DNA of 64,000 nucleotides, from NCBI RefSeq assembly GCF_963678635.1, contig NC_087068.1, forward strand, positions 57,583,896-57,647,895. The letters run 5' to 3'. Made by a program: the position numbers and the translations under genes. The notes beneath the pieces were generated by a model. The model worked only from the letters and a program-made list of their open reading frames with translations. It searched no databases and was not told the origin of the DNA. Positions within the stretch are counted from its first letter, which is position 1. Every line of letters begins with the position of its first letter. Shown one piece after another: positions 48,359 to 57,806 of the stretch. The DNA is from Symsagittifera roscoffensis. Lineage: Eukaryota > Xenacoelomorpha > Acoela > Convolutidae.

Positions 48359-49331
48359 AAAAACGAGGAAATATCTCAAAGATAATGGGTTGCTGGCTGT
48401 GCCTTTTGATAAGGGGGTTGGTTTTTGCATAATGAGGAAACAAACGTATGAATCAAAGCTGGAATCTTTGTTGCAATCTGCTCAGTTTGTGAAAAAAGAT
48501 GCAACCACTGATGAGGTGATACTCAAAATTGAGAAGGAACATAACAAAGAAGTACTAGCCATGAACAAAAGAAACGAGATAAGAGATCAGTTATATTCGA
48601 AGATGAGGTCAACAGGGGGGCAACCCGCCCGTTTGTACGGTTTAGCTAAGGTACACAAGGATGAGACACCCCTACGACCAGTACTATCCCTTCTAGGCAG
48701 CTCGTATGAGAATCATAACAAAATGCTTGCAAAGTTTTTTGACAACATTGATGGAGCAAATATAGAAACCAATACTAAAGACGCTAGAGAAACAATTGAA
48801 AACATTGCTCTAGATCCGGATGAAACCATAATATCTCTTGATGTGAAAAGTTTGTACACCAACGTTCCCCTGAAGGAAGCAATTGAAATTGCTTTACAGA
48901 AGATGTGCAGCCAGGAGTCTCCTCCTGAAATTCAAAGAGCAACCATGAAAAGGCTTTCGAATATGGCGGTCAGCAAAGTATATTTCAAGTGTAATGATTC
49001 ATGGTATGTACAGGTTGATGATTTAGCATTGGGCGCGTCCCTCGCTGTAATTCTGGCAAACTTATGGCTGAAAGAGTACGAGTTTGCTCTAAGACAGGAA
49101 ATACCGGTGGGAACGGAGGTACAGCAAACTAATGACAAAAACGGCTTGTGCCCATGTTGCAGCAGGAAAGTCACATATAGATCAAAGGGGGTTGAATGCG
49201 AGAGTCGCCGAAACTGGTATCATCTAAATTGCGGAAAAATATCCGATGACGTATACGCATCAATAACCGAGATAGTCTGGTACTGTGAAAGCTGCTGCCG
49301 AGCTAAGAACAAGGAGAAGGATACTCCCTAG
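48315..49331 (+). CDS. Penelope-like reverse transcriptase core with PHD finger
   Basis: 338 codons ending at TAG 49329-49331. RT motifs: RLYGLAKVHK, RPVLSLLGSSYENHNKMLAKF, motif A SLDVKSLYTNVP and motif B DDLALGASLAVILANLW. A PHD-type zinc finger (49144-49300; CPCC ... CESR ... WYHLNC ... WYCESC) follows before motif C; one Cys of the expected C4HC3 set is Arg. The frame continues after the TAG with motif C as RDVDDIV, where YVDD is expected. The element would prime and copy RNA at nicked DNA. Confidence 0.88.
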   Translation: MQKIVRQTPRDKAVEKTRKYLKDNGLLAVPFDKGVGFCIMRKQTYESKLESLLQSAQFVKKDATTDEVILKIEKEHNKEVLAMNKRNEIRDQLYSKMRSTGGQPARLYGLAKVHKDETPLRPVLSLLGSSYENHNKMLAKFFDNIDGANIETNTKDARETIENIALDPDETIISLDVKSLYTNVPLKEAIEIALQKMCSQESPPEIQRATMKRLSNMAVSKVYFKCNDSWYVQVDDLALGASLAVILANLWLKEYEFALRQEIPVGTEVQQTNDKNGLCPCCSRKVTYRSKGVECESRRNWYHLNCGKISDDVYASITEIVWYCESCCRAKNKEKDTP

Positions 49332-49715
49332 GTGAAATTGTTCCTCAGGGATGTGGATGACATTGTTAGAACAGTCAGAGGGGAGCCGAGTTGTCTTCTC
49401 GATGCCGCCAATTCTTTTCATCCAAATTTGCAGTTCACTCTAGAGAAAACTAATTCGGAGGGGAATTTGCCGTTCCTCGATTTGAACATAAATGTATCGC
49501 AGGGTAGGCGTGTAACTTGCAGTTGGTATCAAAAACCAACAGATACAGGAACTATGCTTAACTATAGAAGCTGCGCCCCCACTCAGTATAAGCGTAGTGT
49601 TATCCAAGGCACTGTACACATGGTTTTTAGGAGTACATCTAGCTGGGAGCAATTTGATAAGGCTATAGAAACTAATAGGGCGCAATGGCTGACAAATCAG
49701 TACCCTGAAAAATGA
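49332..49715 (+). pseudogene. Penelope-like RT, motif C and thumb region
   Basis: 127 codons in the same frame after the TAG. It has DVDDIVRTVRG (Tyr of YVDD changed to Asp), HPNLQFTLE, LPFLDLNI and TCSWYQKPTDTGTMLNYRSC, typical of Penelope-like elements. It ends at TGA 49713-49715; further coding sequence follows, with another TGA at 49881-49883. Confidence 0.85.
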
Positions 49716-49883
49716 TCCGCAAAGGTGGCTTCAGACGCCTTGTGCAAGATCATCGAAGGTAAGGGCAAGCCCCTGGATAGTGAGAGGTGTTGTTCAGTTC
49801 AATCACCAAAGGATGGGAAGCCCCCAAGGCTGATGGTGCAATATAGAGGTAACCAGATCCAATATTTTGCTAACAGATTATGA

Positions 49884-50270
49884 AAATTAACTAACGTTCA
49901 AGTAGTTTTCACCACAAGAAAACTAGAATCATACTTACCATCACTGAAGCCAGCAATTTCTAATGACCTCAAGTCAAGAGTGGTTTATAAACTGTCATGT
50001 AGTGGATGCACTTCCACCTATGTCGGACAAACTGTTCGGCATTTGACAACTAGAATTGAGTAACATAGGAAAGGAGACTCAGCGGTAGGCCTCCACCTTC
50101 AGCAATGCCAACTTGAGGGAAATAGCGCAGATCATAGTTGGGAAATTATAGATAGGTCAAACAACCAAACAAAATTGCTAACACTAGAGGCAATACATAT
50201 CAGGAAAGAGAAACCGGGCTTGAACACGCGCGATGAGTTTAGGAGCAGGGAGTTAACTCTAAAAAATTAG
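49884..50270 (+). pseudogene. GIY-YIG endonuclease domain of the Penelope-like element
   Basis: In-frame sequence contains VVYKLSCSGCTSTYVGQTVRHLTTRIE, then TAA (50061-50063), then a segment with LLTLEAIHIRKEKPGLNTR. The Y...YVGQT pair, the Arg in TTR and the Glu in LEAIHI are the expected GIY-YIG residues. The natural stop TAG (50268-50270) is also the first three bases of the right pseudo-LTR. Confidence 0.85.
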
Positions 50271-50587
50271 TCTCACAATATTTTTGGTTTTTTATTTAAA
50301 ACGTACATGTCTAAATCGAAATTATGACTCAGGAACTTCCAGACAAATTAATTTTAAAACGTTTAATTAATTTTAAATGTTAAAAGTATTTTAATCTTAA
50401 TAGTAATTTAGAGGTCAACTGTGATTGGATAATTTTGTAACATGATGGTTTAGAACCAAATTGATTGTGATTTATTGGAAATAACGTTTGTAAATTGATG
50501 TTTTATTGTCATTTAGATTAGTTTATTGTAAAAATCCTGACGATGCACATAATTGCGAAAACGTTCGAAATTTACTTTTTAGCAAAA
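50268..50587 (+). repeat. Right pseudo-LTR of the Penelope-like element
   Basis: Direct repeat of 46474-46785. Near its end CTGACGA, GCACATAATTGC and GAAAAC occur in the order of a hammerhead ribozyme core (CUGANGA, stem II, GAAA), but helices I and III are not convincing by eye. Confidence 0.85.
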
Positions 50588-51129
50588 GTAAATTACATGC
50601 AAGAAAAGTGAGTAGCTCCTCATCGTCAGAAAATGAATTCAGATGTTAAATAAATTCAATTCAGGACATAATCGGGAAGCTAAAATTTGTATAAAATGAT
50701 TTAAATTCCAGTCCCGAGACCCCTCCGGATTCTTGAATCCGGGGAAATAACACCCTTATCTCCTCTCCGGAAGGCTTGTTTCCACCCTTCACCGTTGTTG
50801 TGAATGGCCTTGCAACGATTGTAGCGACACAATTGTTGCAACTCGGAGCGGTCTCTGCTAACTCTGCTATTCGTTTAATTCTCGTCATTGTTTTTATCGC
50901 AATTATCGTTGTTGTCGCCGTCGCAGCTAATGTTGTAATGTTTTTATTTCAGATTTCTTCCAAAATGGTCGTTTATGACGTTTCTCAGAAATCTGACGTC
51001 AACATTCGAAATTTCAAAAATTTAAAATACCAGAATTTTCTAGCCTTTTTCTAGCCTTACTGCCAATACGGAAGGTTAGCTGCTAATAATCCGAAATTGC
51101 ATTTTCGTCCATTCTGGTCGAATGTCAGA
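50588..51129 (-). repeat. Remaining part of the E3 3' LTR
   Basis: Collinear with 61575-62150 in E4, ending GAATGTCAGA next to TACTCCCCGGAC, the polypurine tract on the opposite strand. Confidence 0.8.
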
Positions 51130-53633
51130 TACTCCCCGGACAGCCCGGTCAATGTCCCCATTGAATCTCGTAATGTTCGTAAAAATGGTACAGTGCCATC
51201 GAACAGAATTCACAAAATGCACGAAATTACTTTTATCCACGTCATATCGACTCACTGCAGAATATAAATGTCATCCTACTACACTACTATAGCCTTCCAA
51301 ATTCTTTCACTAATCTGCACTTTGAGGAGATGAACTAAGATAAAACATTTTTTCCTGACTTCCAATGTCAATGCACTGATTTAAATCTTTTTCTCCTAGG
51401 TTTTAAAAGGTGTTAGTTTGCAGGACAGTCCTGCCAACCAACAAGCTAAAAGTATCCTACTATGCTTCTTCCCTTCGGAAATTTTAGTTGTTATTGGTCC
51501 TGAATAATAAAATTAAAGAACTCTGTGGTTAGGAAGAACAAGAAACAATCTCCCTCTTCAAGAAATTACCCAAGCCTTCCATGTCACCACAAAGTGATCA
51601 GTTGTCCTAGTTGATTAAAAACACTCATGCAGGCTAGATTATTTAAACATACTCTTTACTCAAGTCTTTTAAAGTAAATAGTAAGTGTCTCTAAAGCCAC
51701 TAACTAAAATCAAAATACAAACATAAAAATGCAACAAATTCTTTAATGTTCAAAACTCAACTAACTCTGCTATTCGTTTAATTCTCGTTATTGTTTTTAT
51801 CGCGATTATCGTTGTTGTCGCCGTCGCAGCTAATGTTGTTCTGTTTTTATTTCAGATTTCTTCCAAAATGGTCGTTTTTGACGTTTCTCAGAAATCTGAC
51901 GTCAACATTCGAAATTTTAAAAATTTAAAATACCAGAATTTTCTAGCCTTCACGATTCGTCCAATCGTCTGATTAACACTGTTAGTTCTCTAGAACTGCC
52001 AATGCGGAAGGTTAGCTGCTAATAATTTGAAATTGCATTTTCGTCCATTCTGGTCGAATGTCACATACTCCCCGGACAACCCGGTCAATGTCCCCATTGA
52101 GTCTCGTAATGTTCGTAAAAATGGTACAGTGCCATCGAACAGAATTCACAAAATGCACGAAATTACTTTTATCCACGTCATATCGACTCACTGAAGAATA
52201 TAAAAGGCATCATAATACATTACTATAGCCTTCCAAATTCTTTCACTAATCTGCACTTTGAGGAGATGACCTAAGATAAAACATTTTTTCCTGACTTCCA
52301 ATGTCAATGCCCTGGTTTAAAACTTTTTCTCCTAGGTTTTAAAAGGTGTTAGTTTGCAGGACAGTCTTGCCAATCAAGAAGCTAAAATTATCCTACTATG
52401 CTTCTTCCCTTCGGAAATTTTAGTTGTTATTGGTCTGAATAATAAAATTAAGGAACTCTGTGGTTAGAAAGAACAATGAAACAATCTCCCTCTTCAAGAG
52501 GTTACCCAAGCCTTTCATGTCACCACAAAGTGATCAGTTGTCCTAGTTGATTAAAAACACTCATGCAGGCTAGATTATTTAAATATACTCTTTACTCAAG
52601 TCTTTTAAAGTAAATAGTAAGTGTCTCTAAAGCCACTAACTAAAATCAAAATACAAACTTAAAAATGCAACAAATTCTTTAATGTTCAAAACTCAACTAA
52701 CTCTGGTATTCGTTTAATTCTCGTTATTGTTTTTATCGCGATTATCGTTGTTGTCGTCGTCGCAGCTAATGTTGTTCTGTTTTTATTTCAGATTTCTTCC
52801 AAAATGGTCGTTTTTGACGTTTCTCAGAAATCTGACGTCAACATTCGAAATTTCAAAAATTTAAAATACCAGAATTTTCTAGCCTTCACGATTCGTCCAA
52901 TCGTCTGAATAACACTGTTAATTCTCTAGAACTGCCAATGCGGAAGGTTAGCTGCTAATAATCCGAAATTGCATTTTCGTCCATTCTGGTCGAATGTCAC
53001 ATACTCCCCGGACAACCCGGTCAATGTCCCCATTGAATCTCGTAACGTTCGTAAAAATGGTACAGTGCCATCGAACAGAATTCACAAAATGCACGAAATT
53101 ACTTTTATCCACGTCATATCGACTCACTGAAGAATATAAAAGGCATCATACTACACTACTATAGCCTTCCAAATTCTTTCACTAATCTGCACTTTGAGGA
53201 GATGACCTAAGATAAAACATTTTTTCCTGACTTCCAATGTCAATGCCCTGGTTTAAAACTTTTTCTCCTAGGTTTTAAAAGGTGTTAGTTTGCAGGACAG
53301 TCTTGCCAACCAACAAGCTAAAATTATCCTACTATGCTTCTTCCCTTCGGAAATTTTAGTTGTTATTGGTCCTGAATAATAAAATTAAGGAACTCTGTGG
53401 TTAGAAAGAACAATGAAACAATCTCCCTCTTCAAGAGGTTACCCAAGCCTTTCATGTCACCACAAAGTGATCAGTTGTCCTAGTTGATTAAAAACACTCA
53501 TGCAGGCTAGAATATTTAAATATACTCTTTACTCAAGTATTTCTAAATAAATAGTAACTGTCTATAAAGCCACTAACTAAAATCAAAATACAAACTTAAA
53601 AATGCAACAAATTCTTTTATGTTCAAAACTCAA
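50858..53633 (-). repeat. Triplicated 0.93-kb segment (LTR edge, polypurine tract, 3' UTR) of E3
   Basis: Three direct copies: 50858-51760, 51761-52696, 52697-53633. Each contains the outer LTR part, the ACTCCCCGGAC tract and the whole 3' UTR. The repeat boundary has the short match CAACTAA, also found at the true UTR/ORF side (53631), which suggests duplication through microhomology between the LTR and the end of the 3' UTR. Confidence 0.88.
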
Positions 53634-53840
53634 CTAAATGTTTTCTTTCAGTTTCAATTACAACATGGTTGCTTAGTTTCTCACTTGAGTTTTTTGTCAC
53701 ACATATAAAACAATTCTGAGTTTTAACTTCTCCTCTTTCGTCACTTCTTTGTTTCTTTTTTTTTCGTCGTTTAGAAGTTCTAAGACTTCTAAATTCTTCT
53801 AATTTTGTTTTCTTTTTGCATCTTGTTCTTCGGCCATTTG
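53634..53840 (-). other. E3 3' UTR next to ORF3
   Basis: Lys/Arg-codon-rich but non-conserved sequence; nearly identical to 62788-62987 in E4. The 73-codon frame here is not a gene. Confidence 0.6.
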
Positions 53841-54164
53841 TCAATGCTCCATCTCCTCCTCCTGCGACAGTGACTCTGCACTTTCACTTTCTGTGTGTTG
53901 TAACACATCGGTAGCTATTCTGATGCTGTTGGAAGCAGTCCTCCAACACTTCTGCTCCTCTACCTTTTGTTTACAACAAGGTAGGGGGTCAACGTTGGAT
54001 TCTCTGTTCCTGCAGAAGCTGTTGTGGAGACAGAACGTCACGTTTCTAACCAAATCTTCCTTCAACATCTCTTCTTTCTCCCTTCCATCACGTTCACTCA
54101 TCCTCGAGATTCTCTTTACGGCGGTGTTCACTGCATGCTGATGAGTTAGAAAAGATCCTACCAC
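53841..54164 (-). pseudogene. ORF3 C-terminal fragment (E3)
   Basis: 107 codons that align with the E1 ORF3 end: FLTHQHAVNTAVKRI, then VRNVTFCLHNSFCRNRES, then DPLPCC. The homology starts abruptly at about 54155, so the rest of ORF3 has been lost. Confidence 0.82.
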
Positions 54165-54176
54165 TGAGAGTAACCT

Positions 54177-54297
54177 GAGATTGCACCACTAAAGGGCTAG
54201 ACATTTCACAGTTTGTCAAGTGTTTTAATTCATGAGATTGCTCCACTAAAGGGCTAGACATTTCACAGTTTGTCAAGTTTTTAAACTCAAGTTGCGG
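54177..54297. repeat. 60-bp tandem duplication
   Basis: GAGATTGC(A/T)CCACTAAAGG through GTTTGTCAAG occurs twice back to back with a few differences, directly beside the E3 breakpoint. Confidence 0.85.
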
Positions 54298-54329
54298 TAA
54301 AAACATTGGGAAAAATTTTGTATCTTGAG

Positions 54330-55480
54330 AACTAATTCAGCAGTCACATTTGGAGGAAAGATTGGCAACCCTGAGACTACCTTGGCAGCATTCAGTCGCA
54401 TTTGGACGCAAGAGCTGTCGCATTTTGAAAGCAGTCGCATTTGCACGCAAGATTTGCAACCCCAGAGTGTACACTCACGGTACCCAATAACAGGTTAAGT
54501 ATTTTTTTTAAGATTTTTTGACCTGTTCAAATCTAGTTTTTTGAAAATTTTAGAAAAAATCATAAAAACGTCATATCTTGAAAACTACAAGAATTTGAGC
54601 CGCCATATGTGCAGGCAAGATTCGCAACCCCTGAGACTACCCTCATAGTACCCAACTACAGAGCTGGGAATTTCAAATTTTTTGAACTTTTTTAAACCTA
54701 AGTTTTCCGAAAAAAAAAACAATAAAAAAACGTCCTTTCTCAAAAACTAGAAAGATTTGACCGGTCAGATTTGGAGGCAAGATTCCAAACCCCTGGGAAT
54801 ATCCTCATATTACCCAACTACAGAGCTGGGAATTTCAAACTTTTGAACTAATTACAATCTTTGTTTTCCAAAATTTTTTGAAAAAAAAACAAAAAAATGT
54901 AATTTCACAAAAACTACAAGTATTTGAGCAGTCATATTTGCAGGCAAGAATCGCAAACCCTGAAAGTATACATCTACAGCAAATTTCCCTTTTTTTGAAT
55001 TTTTCTGAATTGAAAGTTTCTGAAAACGTTGGAAAAATCATGAAAACGTCACATCTCCAAAACTACACGGATTTGAGCAGTCATATTTGACGGAAGAATT
55101 GCAATCCCTGAAAGTACCCTGACTGTACCCATCTACAGTGTTGGGAATATCAATTTTTTTCGAACTTTTTCTGAATCTAAAATTTCTGAAAATTTTGGAA
55201 AACATACAAACGTCATAAACAAACTACAAAAATTTAAGCAGTCCTATTCGAAGGCAAGATTCGCAAACCTAGTAGTACCCTGACAGGCTCAACTACTGGG
55301 TTGGAATTTTTGAATTTTGTCAATTTTTTTTAATTTAGGTTTGCTGAAAATTTTTGAAAAAATCAACTAGAAGAATTTGGATACTTATAATTGGTGGCCA
55401 TTTTTCCAGCCCCTGGTGGAACCCTGATAGCATCCCAACATTGGCTCTCATCTTTCAATTTTGGTGAAATGAAACCTAAT
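54330..55480. repeat. Degenerate tandem repeat, unit about 160-190 bp
   Basis: About six diverged units, each with an A-rich part (AAAAACTAC), GCAGTCATATTTG..GGCAAGA, CAACCCCTGAGA-like, a TACCCAACTACAG block and a T-rich part. No coding potential. Confidence 0.65.
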
Positions 55481-57806
55481 TTCAAACTGAGAAATCGAAA
55501 AAAAAATTCTTAACAATTGCAATATTAGTTATAGCTACAAGTGAAAAAAATTCTTTCGTTAAACATCAAAAAGAAAACGTTGGAAAAACTTGAAGGTGGC
55601 GAGATAGTGCAGCCCGCAATTAACAGAGATCCGAAACTGCGCTTCGCAAACACTAGCGAGAACAGGCCATAGAGCAGCTCTATAAAGGGCAATAAGAAAC
55701 AGAAAGACTCGATCTGTAACCTAGATTTTATGAGTCTCACACACTAACTACTCATTCACAAACAATAGCTACTCACAAATGCAGAAAACAGATCCTCTGA
55801 AATTTTATATGGTACAGATCCTGATTTTAGCAAACGTGCGACCAAATAAGGGAACACTTTTACTGAACATTTTTATTTGCTAGTTAGGTTAGAAAAGAAA
55901 AAGGTCCGTACTAAAACACTAACGCTCATAAGCTCGCTAGTGTAAACTTATAACAGATGAAAATACATGGATAAATTGTAATAAAATAACGCTGGAATTT
56001 CAAACATTGCCAACTAACAGTTGGAAAAGAGTAATGAACGCAAGAAAACTGAAAAAAAACCTGACTTGATTTTTGCAAGAGCCTTGAACTTTTGAATTTC
56101 GAAGAAACAAATAGAAGGCAGTAGAGCTCTTTTTTGTAAAAAATATATAATATGGACACTTTTTTGTTAAAACTAACCCATTTTGAGAAAACTGGATGAA
56201 TATGTAAATTTTTTATTTCGCTAGGAACTCTGATAATTAATTTCCATTTTCGTGACCTTTACACTTTTGCTATTCGATAGTAAAATTTGCCTTCCTTTTA
56301 ACAATGGAAATGCACTGAACTTTAAAAAAAATCGAACCGCAAAAAATCAAAACTGAGCGTGAACAAAGTTAAGACTTTTTCCTTAAAAAAATCAGCAAGA
56401 CCTATACAAGAGTATCCACTACGTTCGTCTCTTAAAAACAATGCGTAGTTCAATTAAGAGATTCCAACTTAGCCTATTCTAGTTATAAGGTTGTCAGGGG
56501 GTGCCCTATGCGCGTCGCCGCAATAACCATATCTAATATTTCTAAAGGTTCTTACTCTCAGTTGAATAGCTAGTGAAAACTGCAAACAGCCTTTATTCGA
56601 CCAGGAGGCGGAGCAATAAAAAGAATGTTCTAAGAGAAGAAAGGGTCCAGAAGCAGAAAAGCATTTACTTTATTATGCTAATTGACAATATTATTATTAA
56701 GCTATTAGAATTGACAATATTACCCAAGAAACGAAAAAATTATGCAAAAACTGAAAAAATTGATCGAGTTTTTTTGAAACTCAATATAAAAAACTTAATA
56801 GAACTACTCAATTGATGTGTAATTTATTCATTTCTTGGGCAGTATTGTTGATTCTAATAATTAATTTAAGCGATTAGCCCTTATAAATCAAAATTTGTCA
56901 ATTTTCATGCTATTGGATCATTTTGCTCTGACCGGTCACCATTCGACCACCATAGCATCTATTAAACGAACCGTAGAAATGGTATTTTTGCCCTATTTTT
57001 AAAAGAATGATGGATTTTTCCCTAGTAAACTGTTTTTAAGATAATTGTATCACTTATTGATTTTTCGGATGTTCGACATATCGGATGCTTACACGGTACA
57101 CGTAAAATATTTAGAACAATATATACCTTTCTAGAAAGATCTCAGTGTTCCTGCTAAACATAACAAAGACAGAAAATATAAGCAGTGCAAAAAATATGTA
57201 GGGTTTGTTTTCGTCGAAAAAACGAAAGCATCCCTTCCGAGCTGTTATAAGGCAGCTTGAAGTTGGCAAAAAAATTGCATCTTTCTCACGCGAATGAATA
57301 CATGAACAGCATATAACTTGAACTTGGGTTCTTGTGTCATTCAATGCATTAGGACTATTGCTGATATTACTTCCCAGTCCTGTCCCAAGAAAGCCATTGT
57401 GGCCTGAAAATTTGAACTACAACAAATTTTCCACAGAATTTTACACAAATTGTGTCAAAATTTTGCACAATTGAAACATTGGTGCAGCCCCATTTGTACC
57501 AAAATGATAAATCGGTCCAATTTGTACCAAAATTATTCAACTCGATTTCTGGTTGGTCAAATTGTGAGCCAACGAATTATTACATTAATTTCTACTGTTC
57601 AAACAGAAGAGAACTAAACAGCAGGATAGTGGCTACCGCAGTCGCGCGCGCTAGCCAACAGAGGGTAGGACTCTTTACAAAAATTAGAGCCGGTTATCGT
57701 CGCGTAGCAAAGATGCCTGTGTAGCGCGCTCATCGGCGACCTTAAACCAAGAGCGCAAAATAATCGCCTTAGTCTTCGGCCCCCATTGAAAATTTTTGGT
57801 AATAAA
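55481..57806. other. AT-rich stretch without recognised genes
   Basis: I see no supported gene on either strand; the short frames are not convincing. The only structure noted is the inverted-repeat pair at 56705-56857. The last about 200 bases (57600-57790) are richer in G and C, without an assignable feature. Confidence 0.6.
56705..56857. repeat. Imperfect 27-bp inverted repeats, possible small MITE
   Basis: TTAGAATTGACAATATTACC at 56705 onward matches the reverse complement of 56831-56857 at most positions. The spacer is 99 bases. TTAAGC lies a few bases outside on both sides. Transposase-free. Confidence 0.4.

Larger units (their letters stand above)
46474..50587 (+). mobile_element. Penelope-like retroelement with pseudo-LTRs
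   Basis: Direct repeats of about 315 bp (46474-46785 and 50268-50587) flank an upstream ORF, a Penelope-type reverse transcriptase and a C-terminal GIY-YIG endonuclease, the hallmark arrangement of Penelope-like elements. The copy is broken by at least one frameshift and four stops. It is inserted in the LTR of E3, and about 35 bases of that LTR appear to be missing at the site compared with E4. Confidence 0.9.
46302..54164 (-). mobile_element. E3: remnant of a third giant gypsy-type element
   Basis: Minus-strand remnant with 3' LTR (46302-46473 and 50588-51129, split by the nested Penelope-like element), polypurine tract, 3' UTR in triplicate and the last 107 codons of ORF3 (53841-54164). 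Everything upstream of that is missing. It is closer to E4 than to E1 or E2: the ORF3 ends read SLSQEEEMEH and SMSQEEEMEQ. Confidence 0.8.

Noticed and set aside
53623-53844. 73-codon Lys/Arg-rich frame, minus strand
   Set aside because: Part of the E3 3' UTR; the matching E4 region does not keep it.
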